Positions 30,415 to 39,789 of a DNA stretch of 64,000 bases are shown here, in pieces. Source of the stretch: Bombyx mori (lineage: Eukaryota; Arthropoda; Insecta; Lepidoptera; Bombycidae). The stretch's first letter is position 1. Each line of letters begins with the position of its first letter. The DNA is taken from positions 16,306,001 through 16,370,000 of the forward strand of contig NC_085116.1 in NCBI RefSeq assembly GCF_030269925.1. Reading direction: 5' to 3'. The notes beneath the pieces are model-generated. The model was not told the DNA's origin. It worked only from the letters and a program-made list of their open reading frames with translations, and did no database searches. The translations under genes and the position numbers were made by a program.

Positions 30415-33297
30415 TTAGGTTGCACGTCGACCTCTTTGTCGAGTTCGACGAGTACGGTTACCGGGGTCCCTAAGCCTGCCCCTAGTATTAGAGCTGAAGG
30501 CATCTAATGCAAAGGTTATTGGATCTGATGGATCCGTAAGGACGTGTCTAGGGCGTCGACGGTGACTGGCTCCTGCATGATCAGGATTCGGGGAGTAGTC
30601 AGCGGCGGCAACGATAAGGCGATTATCATGACGCATAGGCTTATCGAAGTATCGTTCCGACGCTGACTTCATGTATTTCCGAATTGATTCGAGGCCCAGG
30701 TCGTCGTGTAGGTCAACGTTCCTCACGAACCACGGAGCCCCGACAGCTAACCTGCAAAAGCGGGATTGTAGGGATTGGAGGGTGTCTATGTGTGTGCGGG
30801 CCGCGTGAGCGAACACCACACTCGCGTAAGTCATGACGGGCCTTATGCAAGTTTTGTAAAGTGTCACCTTGTTCCGAAGGGACATTTTACTCCGCTTACA
30901 GATCATGGGGTAGAGTCTACCGAGAATAAACGCGGCACGGTCACGGACTGATTTTATATGCGGGCGGAATGTCATCGATGCATCCAGGGTAACGCCCAGG
31001 TACTTGACCTTCCTGGCCCAGGGTATGGGTTGTCTAACGAGAGTAATCGGGGGTGTGAGATTCCTCCTCCTAATCCGGGAGGAAATCCGTGTGGAGCTTC
31101 CCCTCTGAAATAGTACCGCAGTACTTTTCGCTGGGTTGATGTCTATGCGCCATTTTCGGAACCACTGTCCTAGGGCTAGGGCTGCGCTCTGAAGCTTCTT
31201 CGCGATTAGGGACTTATTTCTACTAGAATAGTAAACAGTCGTGTCGTCGGCGAATAAAGCTAAATGGGTCGGCGGCGACCGGGGAATATCGTTGACGAAT
31301 AAGCTAAATAGGAGGGGTGAGAGGACAGAGCCTTGCGGGACTCCAGCTGTGAGAGGTCGTGGGGAGGAGCGGGTTCCCTCGACTCGATATCGAAAAGAGC
31401 GATTCGACAAGAAGTCCCGTATGATGAGCACGAGACTATCCGGCACGCCCATGTTGAATAGTTTGAAAATCAAACCATTGTGCCAGACTTTGTCGAACGA
31501 TTTTGCGACGTCGAAGAAGAGAGCTCCCGTGTATAACGGTTTTGGTCGATTAAGCCCCACAAGAATGTGCTCCGTGAGGCGGTGCACCTGTTGAACGCAT
31601 GAGTGATTTGTACGGAATCCGAATTGTTCATCGATAAGAATGCCCTTGGATGAGACGAAGTCTCTGAGGCGTTTGTAGAGCAGACGCTCATACAGTTTGC
31701 CTAGAGACATGAGGAGGCTAATCGGGCGGTAGCTCGTCGGATGATTTTTTGGTTTACCGGGTTTATGTATGCCGATAACGTCCGCTTCTTTCCACACCGC
31801 GGGAAAGATACAGTTCGCCATAGCGGCATTGAAAATAGATGCCAACATCACGATGAGTTGGACGGGTAGAAGTTTAATAACGCGGTTAGATATACAGTCG
31901 GAACCGGGAGCCTTGCGAGGACGTAGGTCTTTGATCAAGTCTTTAACTTCTATCGGGGTGACGGGTGGTAACGCATCCGATGGTGGCAAGGAGGCTCTGC
32001 GTTCTACCTCACTGTCTACTAATTCTACATGAACAGGGTCCACGGATTGAGTGCTGGGCGTGCACTGGGTTTGCAATGTATCGGCCAGCAGCTCTGCTTT
32101 TTCGTCATCATCGAACGCCGCGAGTCGGCCTGAGGGGCCTACGAGGGGGGGCATAGTTACTACCGTATCCGATTTGAGAGTACGAGCTAAGCGGTAGTAA
32201 GACCTTTGGGAGGGCGCGAGTCCTTCTAAGAAATCAGACCATCTGGCATCTCGGACTTCGGCGATGCGAGACTTTACGTCGCGTTGTAGGGCACGCATTC
32301 GAATACGATTTTCCGCGGTAGGATACCTGTCGTAGGCGCGTATCGAGGCGTTCTTAGCTCTAAGGAGTTCCCTAATATCGTCGGACAATTTGAAGCGGTG
32401 AAGGAAGTCCTCCGCTACAACTTGTTTCGATGACCTATCTAATGTCGAGGTGATGTGTGACGTTAAGATGTCTATGGCTTCAGCGGTATCCTGAGGAGAC
32501 GGGATAGAGTCCGGGTTAAACGGGAGCGATGGTGGATCAGATTCAGCCAGGCTGATGCCCAGCGTGTGCCAATCCACCACAGTCCTCGTGACGGGAACGG
32601 AATCGGGAGCGCGACCGAGCTTCATAAAGACGGGACGGTGGTCTGAACCTAACTCTGAAACTACTTCGATCGAGTGTAAGCGCAGAGTTACGTTTTTTAA
32701 TAACGCTATGTCGAGTATATCCGGGCGATGCGCGATATTTAGCGGGTAGTGAGTCGGGGTTAGCGGAGCGACGATATCGAAGGCGAGATCATCGACTAAC
32801 GCGTCAAGCCGCCTGCCATTCGGGGTTGTGGTGTGTGAGTTCCACCTAATGTGTTTACAATTTAGGTCGCCCGCCAGAATGACAGAGCTCCCCATACCGA
32901 GCAGCGCCTCGATATCACTGCTTAGAACGATCTTATCCGGTGGAAGATAAACGGACGCGATAACGATCGGCGCGTGTCCCGTCAGTGAGATTCGGCACAC
33001 TGATGCTTCGATATTAGCGAGCGCGGGAGGATCGAGCGGGACGCAATGCAGGGCTCTTCTATAGTAAATGACGGTACCACCACCACGGGCAGAGAGCCTG
33101 TCGTTCCTGACCATGTTATAGTTCGCGATTTTAGGGTCACGGCGCGCGGGCTTAAGTAGGGTCTCCTGCACTAAAAAGATATCAATTTGGTGGTCACGCA
33201 AAAAGTCAGAAACCTGATCACGTTGATTTGCGAGACCGTAAGCGTTAAAAAATCCTATCGTTACGGATAGGGGCTTTATTCTACTTATATACGCCAT
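30415..33297 (-). CDS. LINE copy 2 ORF2: AP-like endonuclease and reverse transcriptase
   Basis: 960 residues, uninterrupted. Residues 1-225: endonuclease nicking target DNA, with FFNAYGLANQRDQ, FLVQETLLKP, LAGDLNCKHIRWN and SDHRPVFMKL. Residues about 480-750: RT with NHPTSYRPISLL, FFDVAKSFDKVWHNG (motif A; Ser where copy 1 has Ala), GVPQGSVLSPLLF and FADDTTVYY. C-terminus basic, ending RTRQRGRRAT. No RNase H, as usual in jockey elements. The ATG lies one codon after the ORF1 stop, in the same frame, so ORF2 is probably made by re-initiation. Confidence 0.95.
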   Translation of the reverse strand: MAYISRIKPLSVTIGFFNAYGLANQRDQVSDFLRDHQIDIFLVQETLLKPARRDPKIANYNMVRNDRLSARGGGTVIYYRRALHCVPLDPPALANIEASVCRISLTGHAPIVIASVYLPPDKIVLSSDIEALLGMGSSVILAGDLNCKHIRWNSHTTTPNGRRLDALVDDLAFDIVAPLTPTHYPLNIAHRPDILDIALLKNVTLRLHSIEVVSELGSDHRPVFMKLGRAPDSVPVTRTVVDWHTLGISLAESDPPSLPFNPDSIPSPQDTAEAIDILTSHITSTLDRSSKQVVAEDFLHRFKLSDDIRELLRAKNASIRAYDRYPTAENRIRMRALQRDVKSRIAEVRDARWSDFLEGLAPSQRSYYRLARTLKSDTVVTMPPLVGPSGRLAAFDDDEKAELLADTLQTQCTPSTQSVDPVHVELVDSEVERRASLPPSDALPPVTPIEVKDLIKDLRPRKAPGSDCISNRVIKLLPVQLIVMLASIFNAAMANCIFPAVWKEADVIGIHKPGKPKNHPTSYRPISLLMSLGKLYERLLYKRLRDFVSSKGILIDEQFGFRTNHSCVQQVHRLTEHILVGLNRPKPLYTGALFFDVAKSFDKVWHNGLIFKLFNMGVPDSLVLIIRDFLSNRSFRYRVEGTRSSPRPLTAGVPQGSVLSPLLFSLFVNDIPRSPPTHLALFADDTTVYYSSRNKSLIAKKLQSAALALGQWFRKWRIDINPAKSTAVLFQRGSSTRISSRIRRRNLTPPITLVRQPIPWARKVKYLGVTLDASMTFRPHIKSVRDRAAFILGRLYPMICKRSKMSLRNKVTLYKTCIRPVMTYASVVFAHAARTHIDTLQSLQSRFCRLAVGAPWFVRNVDLHDDLGLESIRKYMKSASERYFDKPMRHDNRLIVAAADYSPNPDHAGASHRRRPRHVLTDPSDPITFALDAFSSNTRGRLRDPGNRTRRTRQRGRRAT

Positions 33298-33300
33298 TGA

Positions 33301-34974
33301 TTACCGGCGGAGTGAGGGGAGGACGTACGTATTTAATGACGCGTATACGTCGGCGTATTCCTGCACAACGGCGATAAAGTGTTGTGCAGTGGAGGCAGCG
33401 CGAATGGCGTCGCCCAAAGCGTTAACGCGCTCAAAGTTGATCGACTGAAAGAAGTCGATCGCTAAAGCGAGATTGTCGGACGCGGTCGGAGGGCAAGTCG
33501 CGGGAGAGGGACGAGTCGCGGGGGCGGGACGAATCGCGGAGGAGGGAGTTGTAGCCGTGTTCGTGTACGGCAGCGGTTTTGCCCAGGCCGAGACACTGGG
33601 CACCGCCGCCGGAACGAACGCTGGCTTAGCCTGCGACGCAGAGGGTGCCGAGGCTTTGATGTCTGGGCCGGAAGCTCGGAGGCGGTTTTGGCGGGCGACG
33701 CGGCGATTTATTTTAGGGGCTCGGGGGCAACCACGGTAATTCGCGGGGTGACCCTGTGTTCGACACAGGACGCAGCTAGGCGGTTCCGTCGCGGTTTTTT
33801 GGTCGCGAGCGCAGAGGGCCGTGGCGTGATCGCCCAAACACTTAACACATCGGGGGCGCGCGTGACAGTTACGGGAAGAGTGCCCGTACAATTGACAGTT
33901 ATGGCACTGGCTAGGAGTGCCTTTTTTATGGGGGGCTTCGACAGCGATACCAGAGAGCCTACAGACGGTCTGTGTGTTAAAGATTTTCTTACCCTCGGGG
34001 GTAGGCTGGAGAGCGACTAGAACCATATTATATGGCTCCCTACCGCGACCAGTGTGCATACGGTGCACAGAATTCACTGGTAGGCCTTGTTCTAACAGGT
34101 CGGCTTTTACGAGCTCTACATCTAACTCTTTAGGGATTCCGCGTATTACAACGCGGAGTTCGCGCTCCTCCTGGAGCGTATAAGTATGGAAACTTATACG
34201 CTCCTTACGGAGGTAAGAAGAGAGGGCCCTATGGTCGTCGGGTGTTTGAACCTTAATTTGAATGCCGTTCGCGAGGTTACGGGCATTCGTGAAATTTATA
34301 TTTTTGGCCTTAAGGGCCAGGCAAACTCGATCCCAAGCTGCCTTCTCCTGAAGGATAACCGGGGGAGGGGTCTGGGTTTTATTTTGTGCCACCGGACGCG
34401 GCGACGGAGTGGCACGGGCTGGGGGCGCAACGGGAGTCTGAGGGCGGGGGCGCGACGCGTTCACGGCTTTGCTAATTTTAGCGGCCGCGGGAGCTCGAGA
34501 CTCCGCGGCACGCTTCTTACCCTTCTGTACCAGGGTGAATCCATCCGTCGATGAGGCGGGGGCGAGGTCGACCTCCATGTCCGAGTCAGAGTCGGAGCAC
34601 GAGGAGGCGGGTGCAGGCGACCTACGAGCAAGTGTAGGTGTTTTAGAGGGCGCGACGGAGGCCGCCGATGATCGCTCAGCTGAAACGATGGTCACGGCGG
34701 ACGACGCAGCAGCTTTTCTCGCCAGTATAGGCGACACGGGAGCGGCAGGCACGACAGAGGCTGCGGTGCTCAATGCAGAAGCTCTGCACGCAGGTACAGG
34801 CGACGCAGGAGCAGCGAGCGCGGCGGAGTCCTCGAGAGGGCTCGCAGTGTGATTGGCCTTGAAGGCCAAAAACTCCGAGGCGAGCTGTGGGTGGCGAAGT
34901 CGGAGGAATTCCGCGAATACAGCGTCCATGATCGCTGAGTACCCAGGTGGGGCGGCCCCGGGTCTTGAAAACAC
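33301..34974 (-). CDS. LINE copy 2 ORF1 (gag-like)
   Basis: 557 residues from the first Met; MDAVFAEF at residue 16 is an alternative start and aligns with copy 1. Ala/Pro/Ser-rich N-terminus, PRE_C2HC-type region (ELRVVIRGIPKELDVELV), three zinc knuckles (CHNCQLYGHSSRNC, CVKCLGDHATALC, CVLCRTQGHPANYRGC), then a Pro-rich linker and a helical C-terminus (LALAIDFFQSINFERVNALG). Binds the element RNA by analogy with other jockey ORF1 proteins. Confidence 0.93.
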   Translation of the reverse strand: MFSRPGAAPPGYSAIMDAVFAEFLRLRHPQLASEFLAFKANHTASPLEDSAALAAPASPVPACRASALSTAASVVPAAPVSPILARKAAASSAVTIVSAERSSAASVAPSKTPTLARRSPAPASSCSDSDSDMEVDLAPASSTDGFTLVQKGKKRAAESRAPAAAKISKAVNASRPRPQTPVAPPARATPSPRPVAQNKTQTPPPVILQEKAAWDRVCLALKAKNINFTNARNLANGIQIKVQTPDDHRALSSYLRKERISFHTYTLQEERELRVVIRGIPKELDVELVKADLLEQGLPVNSVHRMHTGRGREPYNMVLVALQPTPEGKKIFNTQTVCRLSGIAVEAPHKKGTPSQCHNCQLYGHSSRNCHARPRCVKCLGDHATALCARDQKTATEPPSCVLCRTQGHPANYRGCPRAPKINRRVARQNRLRASGPDIKASAPSASQAKPAFVPAAVPSVSAWAKPLPYTNTATTPSSAIRPAPATRPSPATCPPTASDNLALAIDFFQSINFERVNALGDAIRAASTAQHFIAVVQEYADVYASLNTYVLPSLRR

Positions 34975-35335
34975 TCGCCTTGCGGCGAGGCCCCAACTTC
35001 TCGGACCTGAGCGGTTCTATTGAACACAGGTGGCAATGCGGCGCGATTACTACAGGACAAAGAAAAAGCACAACAAAACAGAAATTACGAAAAGAAACAA
35101 AACAAATAAATACTTGCAGGAAACCACTTTGTCGGCAGATGTACCACGAACACAGAAACAACAAAAGGAAACAAAACAAATAAAAACTTCCAGAAAGAGC
35201 ACTTAGTCGGCAGATGTACCACGAACACAGGCCGCGCGAACAATGGCCGGGCTAACAAAAGCCGGGCGAACAAAGACCGGGCGATCGAGTGGACGATGAG
35301 CACGTCCGCACGTGACGGGTGCCTCTATCGGAATG
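34975..35335 (-). promoter_or_regulatory. LINE copy 2 5' UTR with tandem repeats
   Basis: Two tandem units of about 75 bp, each ending CGGCAGATGTACCACGAACA (units near 35080-35155 and 35156-35230), then three short units with GCCGGGC (35232-35282). It starts CATTCCGATAGAGG. Internal promoter inferred. Confidence 0.6.
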
Positions 35336-35346
35336 TATAATTTATG

Positions 35347-35753
35347 TATGGTGGGGCGGTTACTACTACCGCGGTTAGGTCTAACGATTTGAACATATTT
35401 GGAGGTAGTCAGAGATGAGGTGATAAAAAGAAAAGAAATGAAAGAATTAAAGTGAAAACAGAAGAGAGAAAAAGATAAAACCGTTTCTTGAGATATTCAG
35501 TAATTTAAAATAGTAAATATACTAAAATGTTTAATTGAGAGGATCCTAGATGAAGTCTCTAACGAGAAAGACTATAAATACAAAGTCAAGATCAATATTG
35601 GCTTTACAGTAAACGAACATGAGCAGTTAATCGATACAGCCGGTTATTAACGCTTCATCAACTTTTTGAACCATCTCCGGTATTAATAAATGTTAGTCGG
35701 CTTTTTGCATCTCGTGTGTAATGATATAATCAAAGATAATAATATTATTAGCC
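35347..35753. other. Spacer between LINE and DNAAF3
   Basis: AT-rich; no repeat or gene seen. The LINE target site is about 410 bp from the X-box and did not disturb it. Confidence 0.5.
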
Positions 35754-35766
35754 GTTGCCTGGCAAC
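35754..35766 (+). promoter_or_regulatory. RFX X-box upstream of DNAAF3
   Basis: GTTGCCTGGCAAC: two perfect half sites (GTTGCC, GGCAAC) with a 1-bp spacer, fitting the RFX consensus RYYNYY N(1-3) RRNRAC. It lies 113 bp before the ATG of a ciliary gene, the usual place for such sites. Confidence 0.82.
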
Positions 35767-35879
35767 TCCCTAGCCACGGCCATCTCGTTTCCATGACATT
35801 GACAATCATTATATCGTTGAACGCGATACTATAAACATACTGGTAAAAACGGTGCAAGAAGTTTGAGAAGAAGGGAAGA

Positions 35880-37265
35880 ATGTTCTGGGGTGTGAGTCCA
35901 GCCTTAGATCTACAGCAAGAGTATCTCAAATATGGCGATGAACACGCGTACGAACTAAATTTTCTCGTGATTGGAGGCTGCGATGGAAGACATCTGCTTA
36001 AAACTCTGGCCCAAGCTTATCGGCACAACCGGAGGTACATGAATCTTTTCGTGATCGACGGATGCCCGGAGTTGATAGCTAGGCAACTGCTTCTTATGTC
36101 TTTGGCATTAGAAAAGACGACGAGATGTGGTTTACTGGAGAAAACAAGGCGTTATCTCGAGGTATATGGGAATCTGCTACTGCGGCCGCCAACTTCGAGG
36201 TATGTAATGGCCAAAGCTCGTCAGTTGGTCGGTATGATCACCAATCCTGACTACATGAGCTGTCTACTCCCTAGTGTATCCCTGGAACAGATGAAATATA
36301 AAGAGAGGGACTATTTGGAAAACTTGATGAATTTCTGGACGACCGGAAACACTAATCAGTACAATGCCTGTGAATTGTGGGAATACAGACTTAGAAATAG
36401 CCTGGGAGTGCGGTATGACAATAGACATGGAGTTTACGATTGGGACTATCATATGAGGCTGAAGGAGATCGCCAGTGCTGTATGCTTTCAAGAGTACAAG
36501 CATTTCAGAGAGCACGGAGTGGCCTTTACGTGGTTGGAGACTGAAGTGTGCCGTCCAAACGTTACTTTTGCGGCTGGTGTTTATAAATGCGGAGACCGAT
36601 ACCTTCACAGAGGCTATTTGGGTGATCTTGTGACATCCCCGTACATTTGCTTGGGCCTCGATTGCGAGGACAAAGACATGCTGAAATCGACCCATGGCGT
36701 GAACTACAAGCGCTCGACTGACATCAGCGAACGTAATGTTATGCGGATGATGTATGAGATGGAAAACCACAAGAAATTTGATGTCGCCGAGATGGAAATC
36801 GAAAATGAACGGAATTTGGGTATGGTTGTATTGAGTGAGTTCGACGCTAAGATTTCGGAGTGTGGACCCGAGATTCCGTTGGTGTTGCGAGAAGACCGCG
36901 AGACGTACATTGATGTGGACTATGGAAAAGTTCACTTCTTATCTGTCAGCGCCTTAGATCATTACCCCCATAAGCCTCAGTTCCAAGGGCTGTTCCACGG
37001 GGTCTTCGTGGGACAGAATATGGTGTCGCGCATCAAGCCCAGTCTCTGGTCGATGGCGCGTGATGATGCTGTAGTTATCATGGAGTCCAGGAAATACATG
37101 ATAGAACTAAAACGAGATGACGTTAAGGCGTTTGCCGATCAAATCCAGGAGGCGGCTGCGGCTGGACATTGCGAGAAGATCAAAGCATTTGATCCTGAAA
37201 AAGATGATTACGCTCGTTTTGTGATCAGGAGGAAGCGTAGTGAGGGCACAGATTTTTCGTTATAA
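35880..37265 (+). CDS. DNAAF3: Dynein axonemal assembly factor 3
   Basis: 461 residues, no intron. Cytoplasmic factor needed to pre-assemble outer and inner dynein arms before they enter cilia or flagella; in insects this means sperm tails and chordotonal neurons. N-terminal domain (about 1-110, DUF4470 type) starts MFWGVSPALDLQQEY and has NFLVIGGCDGRHLLKTLAQ; the rest is the DUF4471-type C-terminal domain, with WEYRLRNSLGVRYDNR, YDWDYHM and LGLDCEDKDMLKSTHG. The start fits the family N-terminus. A candidate poly-A signal ATTAAA is at 37494. The end (RRKRSEGTDFSL) is basic. Family assignment is from recognised motifs, not a search. Confidence 0.9.
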   Translation: MFWGVSPALDLQQEYLKYGDEHAYELNFLVIGGCDGRHLLKTLAQAYRHNRRYMNLFVIDGCPELIARQLLLMSLALEKTTRCGLLEKTRRYLEVYGNLLLRPPTSRYVMAKARQLVGMITNPDYMSCLLPSVSLEQMKYKERDYLENLMNFWTTGNTNQYNACELWEYRLRNSLGVRYDNRHGVYDWDYHMRLKEIASAVCFQEYKHFREHGVAFTWLETEVCRPNVTFAAGVYKCGDRYLHRGYLGDLVTSPYICLGLDCEDKDMLKSTHGVNYKRSTDISERNVMRMMYEMENHKKFDVAEMEIENERNLGMVVLSEFDAKISECGPEIPLVLREDRETYIDVDYGKVHFLSVSALDHYPHKPQFQGLFHGVFVGQNMVSRIKPSLWSMARDDAVVIMESRKYMIELKRDDVKAFADQIQEAAAAGHCEKIKAFDPEKDDYARFVIRRKRSEGTDFSL

Positions 37266-37631
37266 GTAAACAAAATTTCTTATTTTCATCTAAGTTCCCT
37301 TCAAACTTTAATTAACTTATTGATTTCTTGAAAAGTTTTGTTGTTACTGTATTACTAGTTTTGTGGACAAGTCGTTTATCTACACATATTACGTATACTG
37401 TACTCAATTATAGTCGATCCTAGGGAAATGTGTTTTCTTGTAATAGTAATGAATTTTCATTTGGTTTTACAACTGAAGACATGAATGTATATCATTAAAT
37501 TTATGTACTATTTTTTTCTACTTCTGACAGCCGAGCCCGTTACGTGGTTAATCGAATCCTAGGATACGAACCCTTAATACAATTGCGTTGAGATACAAGA
37601 TTTCAATTCTTAATGCGTTGGTATAATTAAA
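37266..37631. other. DNAAF3 3' region
   Basis: AT-rich, presumably 3' UTR to about 37520 (ATTAAA at 37494), then spacer. Confidence 0.5.
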
Positions 37632-37905
37632 CGGCCGTCTGGTGTAGTGGTAAGTGACATGGTCACTACACTAGGGGGTCGCGGGTTCGAATCCCGCCAA
37701 GGGAAGATATTTGTATGATAGATATAAATGTCTTTTCCAGGGTTGTGGATGTATATTAAATATATGTATGTGTATAATAAAAATCTTACATTTATATCCG
37801 TTATCTGGTGCCTGTAACACAAGTTCCTTACGAACTTATCACGGGACCAGTTAACGTGGCGTGATTGTTAGTAAATATTTATTTATTTATTAAAAAAAAA
37901 AAAAA
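37632..37905 (+). mobile_element. tRNA-derived SINE, not Bm1
   Basis: Head with GTCTGGTGTAGTGGTAAGTG (A-box side) and GGGTTCGAATCCCGCC (perfect B box), then an unrelated body (CCAGGGTTGTGGATGT, CCTTACGAACTTATCACGGG) and an (ATTT)n/poly-A tail. Structure of a Pol III-driven SINE; the head lacks a foldable full cloverleaf, so it is not a tRNA gene. Confidence 0.72.
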
Positions 37906-38012
37906 ACTGTTACCTTTGTCGAAACTGGAACCAATGGTTACTTGTTGATGTACGAGCAGGTTGAAGATGCTTGCCGTTCTCATTATTTACGTTCTGCATA
38001 TCGTTTATTGAA

Positions 38013-38465
38013 GTCGTCGTGGCCTAACGGATAAGACGTCCGGTGCATTCGTGTTGAAGCGATGCACCGGTGTTCGAATCCCGCAGGCGGGTACCAATTT
38101 TTCTAATGAAATACGTACTCAACAAATGTTCACAATTGACTTCCACGGTGAAGGAATAACATCGTGTAATAAAAAGTGAAACCCGCAAAATTATAATTTG
38201 CGTAATTACTGGTGGTAGGACCTCTTGTGAGTCCGCACGGGTAGGTACCACCGCCCCGCCTATTTCTGCCGTGAAGCAGTAATGCGTTTCGGTTCGAAGG
38301 GTGGGGTAGCCGTTGTAACTATACTGAGACCTTAGAACTTATATCTCAAGGTGGGTAGCGCATTTACGTTGTAGATGTCTATGGGCTCCAGTAACCACTT
38401 AACACCAGGTGGGCTGTGAGGTCGTCCACCCATCTAAGCAATAAAAAAAATAAAAAAAAATAAAG
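38013..38465 (+). mobile_element. Bm1 SINE, full length reference copy
   Basis: The most complete Bm1 here, about 450 bp. tRNA-like head with A-box region TGGCCTAACGGATAAG (38020) and B box GTTCGAATCCC (38072), linker with GACTTCCACGGTGAAGG, body (GGTAGGACCTCTTGTGAGTC; TGCGTTTCGG), tail block ACCACTTAACACCAGGTGGG, then AATAAAAAAAATAAAAA. Pol III transcription is likely. Confidence 0.95.
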
Positions 38466-38712
38466 GATATGACGTCCGGTGCATTCGTATCGAGCGATGC
38501 GGCAGATACCATCCTTAGACCTAGCTCACTGGGTTTCTCGCTGGATCTTCTCAGTGGGTCGCGATTCCGATCCCGTGGTAGATTCAGCGAAGCACTGCTC
38601 TTGCTAGGGCTAGTGTTTGCAAATTCCCTCAGGTTGAGCCCGTGAGCTCACCTGTCCGTCCGGGCGTAACTGCAATAACCTCGTAGGCTAACAGCGAGTA
38701 GGTAGGAAAAAA
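38464..38712 (+). mobile_element. Chimera: Bm1 head piece joined to jockey LINE tail
   Basis: 38464-38500 repeats the Bm1 head (GACGTCCGGTGCATTCGTAT then GAGCGATGC); from about 38505 it runs into a jockey LINE 3' end with the hairpin (38525-38558) and ends in a poly-A run. Either template switching or a chance junction. Confidence 0.6.
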
Positions 38713-39370
38713 AAAGCAGAAACCAATTTATTTTATTAATTATGTATTTAATTCTTATATATGAATAGTTTCTGTGATGAAGGTATAAAATAAAAATCCG
38801 GTGTCTCATCTTTAAGGCCACGACGACTTAATGAGATATAGGCTAATTGAGGCCGTCAGCGGAAAGGTGGCCTAAGCTTACCATAGTTAGTTTGGAGGCA
38901 ATTAGGTTCGAATTTTCATGAATTTGAATTTGAGTAGTCAAAAAAACAATACCCGCAAAATGAATGTTTATAAAACTATCTATGGGTGAAATGTTGTCTA
39001 TGGAATATGTTATCTATGAGTGAAACTATGTATAGGCCGGTTTTGCATCAAAATTTGTTGTATTTTAAACAAATTCCAATATACGTCATAATATACTTAA
39101 GCTTCAATATAAAAAATTGTGGGTTACGCCACTTTTGCACTGATGGCCTCAATTTAATTTAATGAATTGAAATTATGTATTTTAGCCGCCGATAAACATC
39201 TCGTAGGTCGTTAAATTTATATTATTTAAACAATCTAAATTGTAATATCATTGTAATGTAATTGAAATATGTTTCCCCTAATGAAACAGTCGATTATATT
39301 TTACGTTCTCTTTGACTGTTATCGTAAATTTTGCTTATGAAAAAGTAACAATAGAATCTACATAAATAAT
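38713..39370. other. AT-rich intergenic stretch
   Basis: No gene; no clear repeat apart from a T-run-led LINE-like tail scrap at 39376-39440 (GTCAGGAAGAAATCGCCGG). Confidence 0.4.
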
Positions 39371-39546
39371 ACGTCTTTTTTTTTTGTCAGGAAGAAATCG
39401 CCGGACTTCCGCCCTTCACTGGGGATGGAGAGCGGGAAATAATACGTCTATTTTAATGGAACTATATCTAATACTTACCAGTTCCACTCAAATTCAGACT
39501 TGTTTCTCTTTGAAACTCGTAGTATTGTTATATATCGTTATGTTTG

Positions 39547-39775
39547 TTTTATTTTTATTGCTTGGATGGATGGACGAGCTCACAGCCCACCTAGTGTTAA
39601 GTGGGTGGCGTCACCCACCTTGAGATATAAGTTCTAAGGTCTCAAGTATAGTTACAGCGGCTGCCCCGCCCTTCAAACCGAAACGCTTTACTGCTTCACG
39701 GCAGAAATAGGCGAGGTGGTGGTACCCACCCGCGCGGACTCACAAGAGGTCCTACCACCAGTAATTACGCAAATT
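39547..39775 (-). mobile_element. Bm1 SINE, internally deleted
   Basis: Tail (TTGGATGGATGGACGAGCTC), a deletion of about 45 bp in the tail block, then body to CCACCAGTAATTACGCAAAT. Confidence 0.82.
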
Positions 39776-39789
39776 ATAATTTGTTGTAA

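Larger units (their letters stand above)
30170..35335 (-). mobile_element. Full-length jockey-clade LINE, copy 2, both ORFs intact
   Basis: 5,166 bp on minus, flanked by an exact 11-bp target duplication TATAATTTATG (30159-30169 and 35336-35346). 5' UTR 34975-35335, ORF1 33301-34974, ORF2 30415-33297, 3' UTR and poly-A (T-run at 30170-30186). Near-identical to copy 1 in coding sequence and with no disabling change, so recently inserted and possibly still able to move. Confidence 0.95.

Noticed and set aside
36264..36935. 223-residue minus frame in DNAAF3
   Set aside because: Antisense to a clear DNAAF3 coding sequence; no family pattern.
37632..37703. tRNA gene
   Set aside because: Good B box but the sequence does not fold into a full cloverleaf and continues into a SINE body with an A-rich tail.
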